64,000 bases of DNA from Saccharicrinis sp050296935 (GCA_050296935.1 JBNKRV010000203.1:18378-82377), one strand, 5' to 3'. Shown: positions 44,819 through 53,980, counted from the stretch's first letter. The notes: generated from the sequence alone by a model not told the origin. Numbers and translations: made by a program.

Positions 44819-47800
44819 AAAAGACAATTGCATTTACTAATAACAGCATTACTATTAAGCTTGGTAATGTTCCTCCAAAATATATTTCATCCCGTTTAAT
44901 TGAATTGGGTTTTAAAACTACCGACAATAAAAGCTTTATCCGCACCCAAAAGTTGGCACAAAACGAACATGAGTATTTACAGGGAATGTTTGGTCATAAA
45001 GGGCTTGGTATGGCTTATATCCCCACAGCCGAAAAAGGTTTTATTCTGGATACAACTGTTCCTGATTCAATGGGTCATGAAATGCATATTGCCATCCGAA
45101 AAGTAAAAAAAAGTATCGGAATGCCTTTGTTTGACTACGTAGCCGAGAGGCTTGATTACAGCAATGATGAGCTTGTGAAATCACTTTCGTGTGAACAGAT
45201 AGATGCAGTTTCATTAGCAATTTACAATATCGAGAAGCGTGGTCAGGGAATTATTGTTGGCGACCAGACAGGAATTGGTAAAGGAAGAACAGCAGCAGCT
45301 TTAATCCGCTACGGTGTTAAAAGTGGACTGCAACCTGTGTTCTTATCTGAAAAGCCGAACCTGTTTACAGACCTCTATCGGGATTTATCCGACATTGGTA
45401 GTTCTGCTCTGGTTCCGTTTATTGTGAATACCAAAGAGAGTAAAACCAATATAAAAAACAAAAGCGGTGAGATAGTTTATACAGCTCCCGAAAAACAGGC
45501 GCAGGAAAGGATTATAAAGAGCAAGAAAGCACCCAATAATTACAATTTTATTTGTGCCACCTATTCACAATTCAACCAACCAAAGAAGCCTGCCAAACAG
45601 GAGTTTTTAAGAGCTGTAAGCGGTGATAATATCATCATTATGGATGAAGCACATAATGCTTCGGGAAGCTCCAATACAGGTGAGTTTATGCAAGATGTTT
45701 TGAGGCAAACAAAAGGTGTCTGTTTCCTTTCTGCCACCTTTGCAAAACGCCCCGACAATATGCCTATCTACGCTCAAAAGACAACAATGAGTGATGCCAA
45801 TATGCCCAAAGAAGATTTGGTTGAAGCCATTACCAATGGCGGTGTAGCTCTACAGGAAGTACTGGCAGCTCAATTGGTTTCAGAAGGGCAAATGATCAGG
45901 CGCGAACGTTCCTTTGAAGATGTGGAGGTAAACTATATTGAGCTAAAAGATAAAGCCAAGGAGCAAGCGGAAATAGCAGATAAGATAACTTCGATAATCC
46001 GTGACATAATAGGTTTTCAGGAGAAGTACATCAACAAACAGGTTAAAGAACTTGATAAGATTGCAGCAGCCGAAAGTAAGGAAGTTCAAACACGCAAAGG
46101 AACTGAGAAAGCCGGAGTTGATAACATTCCTTATTTCTCAAAAGTATTCAATGTCATCAATCAATTGCTTTTTAGTCTCAATGCCTCTGATGTTGCCGAT
46201 CATGCCATTAAAAGGTTAAAAGAGGGTAAGAAACCCATCATTGCCTTTGCTTCAACAATGGGAAGTTTTCTGGAGGGAATGGCAAAGCCGGATGATGTGA
46301 TTATCGGTGACTTTTCAATTGTCTTGGAAAAGGGATTAGATTCTGTTCTTCGATACACAGAAAAGGATATTGACGGAGAATCACAGGGTAAGCAATTCAA
46401 TATTGCTGATTTGTCGGAAGATGCTCAATTTGCATATCGAGATATTATTCATCGCATTGAGAAAGCTTCAACAGGCATAACCATTAGTCCTTTGGATCTC
46501 ATCATACAAAAAATTAAAGAAGCCGGCTATTCAGTTGGTGAAGTTACAGGGAGAAAGCTTTGTATTCAGTATAACTCCACCAAAGCAAAGAATACAACTG
46601 CCTTGGTGATGAGCCGTAAAAAGGAAAATACAGCCGACTTGTTTCGTCAGTTCAACGACAATGAAATTGATTGTTTGCTTATCAATCAAAGCGGTTCAAC
46701 AGGAGCTTCGGCTCATGCCATTGTCACCGATAAAGTATCAGTTGATCAGGTGAAGCAGCGTGTGATGGTGATACTTCAACCTGAACTGAATATCAATACC
46801 GAGATTCAAAAGCGTGGACGTATCAATCGCACAGGGCAAATAATGAAACCGATTTACGATTACATTATTTCATCCATCCCTGCCCAAAAGCGTTTTATGA
46901 TGATGCTCAAAAAGAAGCTGAAATCATTGGATGCCAATACCACCTCCAACCAAAAGAGCAGTAAATCACAATTGGAATCCGATGACTTTTTAAATAAGTA
47001 CGGAGACAAAGTAGTTCGCCAATACATGTTGGAGAATGAAGAGCTAAACAAAGCCTTGGATAACCCACTAAAATTTGAAGGAAACCAAAGCGATGAAACA
47101 CCATCCGAAGGTGATGCTTCAAAAGTTACAGGGCGTGTAGCTGTTCTATCAGTTAAGGAACAGGAGAAGTTTTATCAGGAGGTGGTTGAGCGATATAATG
47201 ATTACGTGGAGTACCTCAAGCAAGCCGATGAATACGACCTTGAAGTGGAAGTCCTGAACCTGAAAGCGGAATCCATTGAAAAGCGTGTGGTGATTGCAGG
47301 GAAAGGTGGTCGTTCTGTTTTTGGTGATGATACTTATTTGGAAAAATGTGAATGCAACGTACTCAAAAAGCCATATGGAAAGTCGGAACTTGAAAAGCTG
47401 ATTAAAAAACAACTTGGCAGTAAGCACGTCGACAGTATTTCTGAAGAAATAGTTTTAGCTCACGAACAGTTTGTGCAAAATAAGTTAGCTGATGATTTAA
47501 AGGCTTTGGAGATAAAGTATAAAGAACTTTTTAAAGGTATCACAGAAGAGAAAGGCTATCAAAAGATTCCTGTATTTGATAAGGTAGCTCAACAGAATTA
47601 CATTGTTGACAGAACCAAAGAGATTCAAGTGGGAAAACTAGCTGAAATCACCAAGGTCAAAACACAAAACGAGAACCGTAAGCGTTATTTAAATAACTTC
47701 TTAAAGTTCTTCAAAGTCGGTCATGGTTATTTCTATCCGGCAGTAAGTTTTGAAACCGATAGTAGCGATAATTCATACTGCATTTTTCTTGGTTTTGACA

Positions 47801-48762
47801 TTAACGCAAAACACAAGAATCCTTATGCTCCATCATCGGTAAAACTTCGCTTTGCCATTTCCGACAGTCGCAAGTACATCGTTCTATCTGCATCAGGTGA
47901 TACCGCCAAAGAAATTGAGCGTGTAATGAGCCGTAGTATGCAGCTCACAAATTCCCAAAAGGAAAGTATGATCGACAATTGGGATGAAGCCATTAAGGAG
48001 TTTACGGCAGACAGACAAATCCGCTACATAGTAACGGGAAATATACTTCAAGGCTCTGCGGACTTTTCGGGCAAGTTGGTGAGTTTTACCACCAAAGGCA
48101 AAGGGGTTCAGAAAGGTATTTTAATGAGTGAAGCATGGTCGCCGGATAATAATGATAATAAGGCAGACAGTTATGTTGTTGCTCCAATCGCAAAACTTCA
48201 AAAGCACATCATGAGCCTGCGTAATGGTGCTACCATTTCCACGGAAAACAGAATTACCATAGCAAGGCATTATGATGATTCTTTTAAGATCATCATGCCT
48301 AAAACCAAAACACATATTCCCATTTACACCGATAAGGACATTGTAAAACTTCTGGTTAATAATCGGGATGGTTTTGAAATGGTATCGGGTAATATGAAAG
48401 CTTCGGTTGAAGAAAGTAAGATGCCTAAGCTTATTAATCTGCTTGGTGAACGGTTCAGCCTTTCTGTAAAGATTCCTCGTCATTATTACGATGAGTATTT
48501 GGACAAGGGAACTAAGCGTAGTAATTCATCAGATAGTTTTAGTCATGAGGCTATTCAAATGTTTGAACATGACAAAAAGGAATTTCCAAAACGATTGGCA
48601 AAGCAAAAGCAATCTGCAACTAAAGGTAAAGACATAAAGCTTGACACAGGCAAGCAATTAAGGCTTGTAAAACTCCGTGCAAAGGCAATTTTGATTACGC
48701 AGAAACAGCTTTGGGCTGTGGCAGGACTTGGTACTCATCCTAAAATCAAGACCATACTATGA
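44815..48762 (+). CDS. Strawberry-notch-type helicase, polyvalent protein
   Basis: The 1315-residue protein has an SF2 ATPase of the strawberry-notch type: Walker A G-D-Q-T-G-I-G-K-G-R (about 155), I-M-D-E-A-H-N-A-S-G (about 275), a second lobe with N-Q-S-G-S-T-G-A-S-A-H and Q-K-R-G-R-I-N-R-T-G-Q (about 660-675). Such helicases occur in phages and plasmids beside N6 methylases within long polyvalent proteins. The last part ends with the shared peptide at 1284-1299 (L-V-K-L-R-A-K-A-I-L-I-T-Q-K-Q-L) and 16 more residues. It is coupled by ATGA overlaps to both neighbours. Remodelling of DNA after entry is the probable role. Confidence 0.8.
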   Translation: MKKTIAFTNNSITIKLGNVPPKYISSRLIELGFKTTDNKSFIRTQKLAQNEHEYLQGMFGHKGLGMAYIPTAEKGFILDTTVPDSMGHEMHIAIRKVKKSIGMPLFDYVAERLDYSNDELVKSLSCEQIDAVSLAIYNIEKRGQGIIVGDQTGIGKGRTAAALIRYGVKSGLQPVFLSEKPNLFTDLYRDLSDIGSSALVPFIVNTKESKTNIKNKSGEIVYTAPEKQAQERIIKSKKAPNNYNFICATYSQFNQPKKPAKQEFLRAVSGDNIIIMDEAHNASGSSNTGEFMQDVLRQTKGVCFLSATFAKRPDNMPIYAQKTTMSDANMPKEDLVEAITNGGVALQEVLAAQLVSEGQMIRRERSFEDVEVNYIELKDKAKEQAEIADKITSIIRDIIGFQEKYINKQVKELDKIAAAESKEVQTRKGTEKAGVDNIPYFSKVFNVINQLLFSLNASDVADHAIKRLKEGKKPIIAFASTMGSFLEGMAKPDDVIIGDFSIVLEKGLDSVLRYTEKDIDGESQGKQFNIADLSEDAQFAYRDIIHRIEKASTGITISPLDLIIQKIKEAGYSVGEVTGRKLCIQYNSTKAKNTTALVMSRKKENTADLFRQFNDNEIDCLLINQSGSTGASAHAIVTDKVSVDQVKQRVMVILQPELNINTEIQKRGRINRTGQIMKPIYDYIISSIPAQKRFMMMLKKKLKSLDANTTSNQKSSKSQLESDDFLNKYGDKVVRQYMLENEELNKALDNPLKFEGNQSDETPSEGDASKVTGRVAVLSVKEQEKFYQEVVERYNDYVEYLKQADEYDLEVEVLNLKAESIEKRVVIAGKGGRSVFGDDTYLEKCECNVLKKPYGKSELEKLIKKQLGSKHVDSISEEIVLAHEQFVQNKLADDLKALEIKYKELFKGITEEKGYQKIPVFDKVAQQNYIVDRTKEIQVGKLAEITKVKTQNENRKRYLNNFLKFFKVGHGYFYPAVSFETDSSDNSYCIFLGFDINAKHKNPYAPSSVKLRFAISDSRKYIVLSASGDTAKEIERVMSRSMQLTNSQKESMIDNWDEAIKEFTADRQIRYIVTGNILQGSADFSGKLVSFTTKGKGVQKGILMSEAWSPDNNDNKADSYVVAPIAKLQKHIMSLRNGATISTENRITIARHYDDSFKIIMPKTKTHIPIYTDKDIVKLLVNNRDGFEMVSGNMKASVEESKMPKLINLLGERFSLSVKIPRHYYDEYLDKGTKRSNSSDSFSHEAIQMFEHDKKEFPKRLAKQKQSATKGKDIKLDTGKQLRLVKLRAKAILITQKQLWAVAGLGTHPKIKTIL

Positions 48763-50765
48763 AGGGAAAAGCAATTGAAATAAGAAAAGACCGTTTCCCT
48801 GAACTTTGTGGTATTGATGATGATGTAGAAAAAGCATTGCAGGAGAAGCAAAGAAACCGAGAGTTTAAAGATGCCGGGAAGCGTGTTCATGGTTCCAGAA
48901 AAGAACAAGCCATGTACAACAAGCTTATCAGTAGTAGCGATTTAAACAGTATTGAACAAGATGAAGCTACAGCCATTGAGCTGATTAAAAAAGATAAGGT
49001 ATTTCCAAAAGTTGACCCACAGGCAGAAAAAGAAAATGGGACAGATTCAGGTTGTGCTTTTCTAAAAACAAAAGTAAGAGCTGCATTTCCGCAAAAGCCG
49101 TACAAAGCTACCAAAGAAGCCAGGGAGCAATATGTTCGTATGGCAGAGACTTTTGCTAGTATATTGAATAATGCCGTTTCAATTGATGATTTAAAAGAAT
49201 TAGATAAGGTTGCTAATGGTGGAGAAATAATCCCTAATACTGATTTTGGTTTAGTATTCGGTAAGCCTCTTCGTAACATCGTCTTTACTATAAAAGGATA
49301 CAATACTACCAAGGCTGTTAGGGAAACTTATATGAAAGCTCTCCAATATTCGGGCATAACCAAAGAACAAGCAGCTCCAAACGCAAAAAGGTTAAAAGAA
49401 TATACCGACAAGAAAATTAAACGCCAACAGGATTGTATTGATTCAGCTAAGAAGATTATTTCTGATTCCGATATGGGGCAACATAAAGTAAATGACCTCA
49501 CGTTTCGTGGTGGGATGTTGCGAAGTATTAGAACTGTTGAGGACTATGTGAAGTATGTAACTCAGGTTTGCACAAGGTTTATCAATGATGCACAAAGAGA
49601 TTATGATACTACAATTAAACAATTTCCATATTCTGAATTCAAGCCTGATTGGAGCTGGGCTGAAACAAAGAAAACAAGCAAAGCAAAAAGTAGCAGTAAA
49701 CCTAAAATAGAAGCTGTACCTCTAGCCTACATCAAACGTACAGGTGGATTACTGATTGATAAAGCAGATGAGAATACGGTTATTAAGAAGTTGCATTTCA
49801 AGTCGCTCACATTAGGAAACTATGTAAAAGATAATGAAGCCAAGGAACACATTCGACACTTTGTTGCAGCCATCGTTGACTTATGCGAGGTGCTTGACAT
49901 CAACCTATCCATAAACGAAGCTCTGGCTATTGCTTTTGGTGCATTCGGTCGTGGTGGTAAAGCAATGGCTACATATTACCCAACACGACAGCTCATCAAC
50001 TTGACTAAACGAAACGGTGACGGATCAGTAGCCCATGAGTGGGGACATTTTTTTGACCATTACTTGAATGGCTTGGAATTATCCACCAAGCCATTTCGTT
50101 CTGAAAGCTATCTGAATACCATCATTGAAAGTTTAGGTTACCGTAAGAAGTATTTTACTGGCGGTAAATCTTCACCAACAAAAGATTGGTTCAAAGATAT
50201 TCTGAAAACAGCCATTAAAAAGGCTGCACCTGATGCTATTATGCACCAGAGTATGGCAGGCTTGATTGTTATGCTCCGCTTTGGCTATTACGCCTTGGAT
50301 GATAAAGCGGTTAGCTACAATGATTTTGACAAGACAAAGAAACGCAGAACCGATAGCTACCTGTATCACTACTCCAAACTCCAAGGTGCTTATTGGAAAA
50401 ATATTGTAGAGATGTTTGCCCGAAGCTTTGAATGTTATGTGTACGACAAGCTACAAGAAAAGAATCGGGTAAATAACTACTTAGTGTCAGGGGGTATGTT
50501 TTCTCATCCTGTTTATCCGCAAGGTCAGGAACGCATTTATATCAACAAATGCTTTGATAACCTGATTTATGCCATCAAGGAGCATTTGTCCATTAAATCA
50601 TTTAAGTCATTTACCGATAAACGAGCCGATGAATACATCGACCTGACCGAGAAAGGTAGCGTGAACAAAGGTGTAATTGTGGGAAGAGAGCGAAAGTTGA
50701 AATTAGTGAAAGTCAGGGCTAAAGCGATACTGATCAAACAAAAGCAAGCCCTAATGCAGGGATAA
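48759..50765 (+). CDS. LPD1-like polyvalent protein with metallopeptidase motif
   Basis: The 668-residue protein has a domain (about 380-600) with A-F-G-A-F-G-R-G-G-K-A-M-A-T-Y-Y, then V-A-H-E-W-G-H-F-F-D-H-Y. The HEWGH block is a zincin-type metal site. This arrangement matches the large polyvalent protein domain LPD1, known from phage and plasmid proteins injected with DNA. The first 330 residues are helical and basic. The C-terminus (649-664) has the shared peptide L-V-K-V-R-A-K-A-I-L-I-K-Q-K-Q-A. The ATG overlaps the helicase stop. It may act as a protease on host defence proteins; that is inference. Confidence 0.75.
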   Translation: MKGKAIEIRKDRFPELCGIDDDVEKALQEKQRNREFKDAGKRVHGSRKEQAMYNKLISSSDLNSIEQDEATAIELIKKDKVFPKVDPQAEKENGTDSGCAFLKTKVRAAFPQKPYKATKEAREQYVRMAETFASILNNAVSIDDLKELDKVANGGEIIPNTDFGLVFGKPLRNIVFTIKGYNTTKAVRETYMKALQYSGITKEQAAPNAKRLKEYTDKKIKRQQDCIDSAKKIISDSDMGQHKVNDLTFRGGMLRSIRTVEDYVKYVTQVCTRFINDAQRDYDTTIKQFPYSEFKPDWSWAETKKTSKAKSSSKPKIEAVPLAYIKRTGGLLIDKADENTVIKKLHFKSLTLGNYVKDNEAKEHIRHFVAAIVDLCEVLDINLSINEALAIAFGAFGRGGKAMATYYPTRQLINLTKRNGDGSVAHEWGHFFDHYLNGLELSTKPFRSESYLNTIIESLGYRKKYFTGGKSSPTKDWFKDILKTAIKKAAPDAIMHQSMAGLIVMLRFGYYALDDKAVSYNDFDKTKKRRTDSYLYHYSKLQGAYWKNIVEMFARSFECYVYDKLQEKNRVNNYLVSGGMFSHPVYPQGQERIYINKCFDNLIYAIKEHLSIKSFKSFTDKRADEYIDLTEKGSVNKGVIVGRERKLKLVKVRAKAILIKQKQALMQG

Positions 50766-50805
50766 CAATAATATTTAGAGTGTTATTTTTTTAATATCAA
50801 ACAGA

Positions 50806-51672
50806 ATGAAACTAACAATCAAAAATTACAAGGAAGCCACCAGAAATATTGACTTTAAAAAGTTACCGGATGCAGCACAGGAAGCACATAAAGAATTTGA
50901 TTCATTTGCTGATTTCTACAGTGAGGATAAAGACATTAAGGATATGCTCGATAATCATTTCAAAATCGTTGAACCCTATCTAAAGGATTCAGGAAAGAAA
51001 AGTCCTACACCCAATAAAACACCATCGAAGAAGAATACTGCCTCGTCACAAAAATCGACAAAAAATGTGACTAAGAAAGCTACACCAAAACGGACAGGCA
51101 CAAAGAAAATGGCAGCACCCAAAAAAGCACAACGAAAGCCCATCGAGGTTGATTTGATGCCGTTGGAGATTAAGGTAATCAGACGTTATCTGAACTTTCA
51201 TAACAAGACTGTAACCGAACGTCAGGTTTCTCTTTTATATAAGGTAATTCAAAAGGCAGCAACAGAAAAGACCATCCGAAAAACAAGTAAGTATGCCTCT
51301 GAAATTAAAAGCATTAGTAATGATTTAATCAAAACATACAAGGACATGGATGACACTTGCAAGTTTGAAGTACCTGATTCATTACATACAAAACTTAAAA
51401 AGATTGTGGATGATTACGGTGTTACTCCGGCAGTTGCATTGATTAAAAGATTTATTAACCTGTATGGCAATATCACAAAAGCAAAAGCTCAACGCTTACT
51501 TACCACAGTTTCCTACTCATTAAAAAATGGTAAGGTTGACAAATCCGACAAGGAGTTTGAACAGGTCAAAAACGTACAGAAACATTTGAATGATTATCTG
51601 GATAGCGACAAACTGCTTGTTACTAATGTTCAGCTAAAAGGTTTACAAGGCATTGCCGGATTGGGAAAGTAA
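50806..51672 (+). CDS. Protein with Lys/Thr/Pro-rich linker, unrecognised
   Basis: The 288-residue protein has a short acidic N-terminal helix region (about 1-60), a linker of about 60 residues rich in Lys, Thr, Pro and Ser (resembling histone H1 tails), then a helical domain (about 120-270), and the C-terminal L-K-G-L-Q-G-I-A-G-L-G-K, which echoes Gly-Leu motifs in the presumed structural proteins. The basic linker would bind DNA. It lacks the 16-residue peptide of the preceding four proteins. A DNA-condensing or core role is possible; no family is recognised. Confidence 0.6.
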   Translation: MKLTIKNYKEATRNIDFKKLPDAAQEAHKEFDSFADFYSEDKDIKDMLDNHFKIVEPYLKDSGKKSPTPNKTPSKKNTASSQKSTKNVTKKATPKRTGTKKMAAPKKAQRKPIEVDLMPLEIKVIRRYLNFHNKTVTERQVSLLYKVIQKAATEKTIRKTSKYASEIKSISNDLIKTYKDMDDTCKFEVPDSLHTKLKKIVDDYGVTPAVALIKRFINLYGNITKAKAQRLLTTVSYSLKNGKVDKSDKEFEQVKNVQKHLNDYLDSDKLLVTNVQLKGLQGIAGLGK

Positions 51673-51686
51673 ATGCCACTACTAAC

Positions 51687-52319
51687 ATGCCCAAAAGTAG
51701 TGGCTCGCAAATGAGGGCATTCAAATCCGGCACAGCAAGAACTGCTGTTATAGCATCCGATCAGGTTGTATTGGCAAACGATCTTGCCAAAATGAATTTT
51801 TCAACTGTGTCGCTCAGGGGTACATTTGGAAAACTTCTGGGTAAATTATACATCCCATTCTATATCATGATTTACGGCTCTCGTTTTCATGGCAAGAGTA
51901 CCGTAGCCTTAATGTTTGCTAATGAATTAGTGAAACAACATAGTTACAAAGTACTGTATGTAGCCAATGAAGAGGGTGCAAAAGGAACTATGCAGGAGAA
52001 AGTAGTTAGACTGGGTATAAACAGCCCCATAGGAATTATTGAGGATTACAACCCAAAGTTATTTAAGAATTATGATGTGGTGTTTATTGATAGCACCCAG
52101 ACTACGGAAGTTTCTCATGAGGAACTTTTAGACTTAAAGAAGCGGTTTCCCAATACCTCATTTGTAATCATCAATCAGGCTAACAGAGACGGAAGCTCCA
52201 AAGGTGGTACTAAATACGAGCATTTAGTTGATGCCATTATGCACATTGAAAACAGAAGCGCAACAATGGAAAAGAATCGCTTTCCGGAGGGAAGTAAGGA
52301 AACCATTAAAATATTCTAG
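51687..52319 (+). CDS. RadA-like RecA-fold ATPase
   Basis: The 210-residue protein is a short RecA-fold ATPase resembling RadA: Walker A G-S-R-F-H-G-K-S-T (about residues 63-71), V-L-Y-V-A-N-E-E-G, Walker B V-V-F-I-D-S-T-Q-T, then G-T-K-Y-E-H-L-V-D-A-I-M-H-I-E and K-N-R-F-P, which matches the K-N-R-F-G motif of RadA. The C-terminal Lon-like domain and the zinc finger of cellular RadA are missing. It probably drives strand exchange or branch migration on the element's DNA. I considered it as a packaging ATPase but the RadA-specific motifs argue against that. Confidence 0.75.
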   Translation: MPKSSGSQMRAFKSGTARTAVIASDQVVLANDLAKMNFSTVSLRGTFGKLLGKLYIPFYIMIYGSRFHGKSTVALMFANELVKQHSYKVLYVANEEGAKGTMQEKVVRLGINSPIGIIEDYNPKLFKNYDVVFIDSTQTTEVSHEELLDLKKRFPNTSFVIINQANRDGSSKGGTKYEHLVDAIMHIENRSATMEKNRFPEGSKETIKIF

Positions 52320-52400
52320 CAGACTGTGCCTGAGATTATAATACAAACCACATTGCTCGAATCTAAATGATGAATCGAGCAATGAATAAAACATGTACAA

Positions 52401-52739
52401 ATGGAGGAAATGACAATTAAATTTTACTGGGTGGTAATTGCCGGATTAAGTTCTCTTATCGTTGGAGTTCTCTCTTACATTATTCGTAATGCAATTTCCA
52501 AAAATGCCACTAAGGAAACGGTAGATGCAAAAACTGATTTGTTGGAAAAGGATATTCTTCATCTAACCAAAGAGCTTGCCTGTTGCGAAAATAAGTTTAC
52601 GGTTTTACATAAACGAATATCTGATTTAAGGGACAGCTCCAAAGAGATTTATGTGAGTAAAGAACTATTTCACCAAACTATAAAGCAGCTTAATGAGAAG
52701 CTTGATACCATTTTAAAATTTGTTGAACACAACGGGTAA
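52401..52739 (+). CDS. Membrane-anchored coiled-coil protein (lysis accessory?)
   Basis: The 112-residue protein has one N-terminal span (about 8-28), then a charged coiled coil with a Cys-Cys pair (A-C-C-E-N-K) and heptad-like Leu spacing to the C-terminus. It lies just before the holin-like gene and the lysozyme, so it may be part of the lysis set, for example a spanin-like or holin-accessory protein. No family is recognised and the role is inferred from position and build. Confidence 0.55.
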   Translation: MEEMTIKFYWVVIAGLSSLIVGVLSYIIRNAISKNATKETVDAKTDLLEKDILHLTKELACCENKFTVLHKRISDLRDSSKEIYVSKELFHQTIKQLNEKLDTILKFVEHNG

Positions 52740-52761
52740 TGCCTGTGATAATTAATAGAAA

Positions 52762-53172
52762 ATGAAATTATTTAAAAAGTTAGTAGGAAATGCAACAGCG
52801 GAAACTTTAAAAGAGGGAACCAGACTGATTGATGAAATTTTTACCACGCAGGAGGAAAAGCTTCAGGGAAAAATGGAGCTTTTTAAAATGGCTGTAGCAG
52901 ATAGAAGTTCAGCCAGAGAGATGTATCAAAAAGATAGTTGGCTACAGAAAGCATTTGCCATATTCTTCTTGCTTGCATGGTGCGCTTTGACTTATGTAAT
53001 GCTCAACTATTTCATTTTTGAAACCATTAAGATGGAGGATTGGCAAATTGCTTTTGTAAGCTCTATAAATGGCGGAATATCCACTAAGCTAAGTACTATC
53101 ATCGACTTTCTTTTTGGTGGTTCTATTTCAGGGGTTAATGATGTTAAACTTAAAAACAGACGTAAAGGATGA
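52762..53172 (+). CDS. Holin-like membrane protein
   Basis: The 136-residue protein has a helical soluble start (about 1-55), a strong membrane segment (about 66-90), and a second, weaker amphipathic segment near 95-125 with Gly-rich turns, then a basic tail. The build resembles 3TM-type holins of phages. Its stop overlaps the start of the GH108 lysozyme gene (ATGA), the usual coupling of holin and endolysin. It would make holes that let the lysozyme reach the wall. Confidence 0.7.
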   Translation: MKLFKKLVGNATAETLKEGTRLIDEIFTTQEEKLQGKMELFKMAVADRSSAREMYQKDSWLQKAFAIFFLLAWCALTYVMLNYFIFETIKMEDWQIAFVSSINGGISTKLSTIIDFLFGGSISGVNDVKLKNRRKG

Positions 53173-53729
53173 AGACTTTTGATAAACTCTTTGAGGGAGT
53201 AATAAAACATGAAGGCTATTATGCCAACGTTAAGGGCGATAAAGGTGGTGAAACATATATGGGTGTCGCCCGAAATTTACATCCGGACTGGGATGGTTGG
53301 CAGTTTATTGATGCCTACAAAGAAACATATGGAGAGATACCTTGGAATAAATACCTTGATATTCCTCAGTTAGATAGTATGGTAAAGGAGTTTTATCGAC
53401 ATAAATTTTATGAGAAATATAGAATTGAAGATATTTCAAATGGTTCTTTGCAAGAAATCAGCTTTGATTGGTGTGTTAACAGTGGTCATTGGGGAGCTAG
53501 AGGCGTTCAAAAGGTATTGAACAGGTATTTTTGTTGTGAATTAAAATTGGATGGAATTATTGGTAAGTATACAATTAAGGCAATTAATTCCTGTCCTTCG
53601 GAATTGCTATTTAATACAATTAAATCTGCCCGTATTCAATATTATCATGCTATTGCTAAGAAGGGGCAGAATTATAAGTTTTTGGATGGTTGGTTGAAAC
53701 GTATAGAGAGTATTAGGCATGAAGATTAA
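53169..53729 (+). CDS. GH108 lysozyme (endolysin)
   Basis: The 186-residue enzyme begins with the GH108 pattern: V-I-K-H-E-G-Y-Y with the catalytic Glu at residue 15, then D-K-G-G-E-T-Y-M-G-V-A. The C-terminal half is a peptidoglycan-binding type-3 domain with F-D-W-C-V-N-S-G and G-V-Q-K-V-L-N-R. No signal peptide is present, so export depends on the holin-like protein encoded immediately upstream. It hydrolyses peptidoglycan glycan strands. It is the last plus-strand gene of the virus-like module and converges with the minus-strand genes that follow. Confidence 0.85.
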   Translation: MKTFDKLFEGVIKHEGYYANVKGDKGGETYMGVARNLHPDWDGWQFIDAYKETYGEIPWNKYLDIPQLDSMVKEFYRHKFYEKYRIEDISNGSLQEISFDWCVNSGHWGARGVQKVLNRYFCCELKLDGIIGKYTIKAINSCPSELLFNTIKSARIQYYHAIAKKGQNYKFLDGWLKRIESIRHED

Positions 53730-53739
53730 ATAAAATCTT

Positions 53740-53973
53740 TCAGACATATTCATCAATATATCTATCAATAATCCTCATATCTTCTACTACTGTAATATTT
53801 CTAATAGTATTAGATTCATATTTATACCATACTTCAACAAAGAAATTACCCAAGTCATACAAACAAAGTGTTTGGTTATAGTAACTTCTTGCTGCTATCA
53901 TATTAAATTGGAGAGTTGTTTCTCCTCGCTGTGGGAGACTTAGTGACATGAATTCTTTAGGTGTTATTTCCAT
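53740..53973 (-). CDS. Small Bacteroidota protein, 77 residues
   Basis: On the minus strand, an ATG at 53973 lies eight bases after the stop of the nuclease gene and opens a 77-residue protein starting M-E-I-T-P-K-E-F-M-S-L-S-L-P-Q-R-G-E-T. It continues with L-Y-D-L-G-N-F-F-V-E-V-W-Y. I recall short proteins with this E-F-x-S-L-S and F-x-V-E-V pattern in many Bacteroidota genomes, with no known function. A longer frame from 54069 would overlap the nuclease gene and is less likely. Confidence 0.65.
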   Translation of the reverse strand: MEITPKEFMSLSLPQRGETTLQFNMIAARSYYNQTLCLYDLGNFFVEVWYKYESNTIRNITVVEDMRIIDRYIDEYV

Positions 53974-53980
53974 TACTATT

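Noticed and set aside
51687..52319. Possible genome-packaging ATPase of the virus-like module
   Set aside because: The Walker A and surrounding motifs (V-F-I-D-S-T-Q-T, E-H-L-V-D-A-I, K-N-R-F-P) follow RadA, not FtsK/HerA or terminase ATPases.
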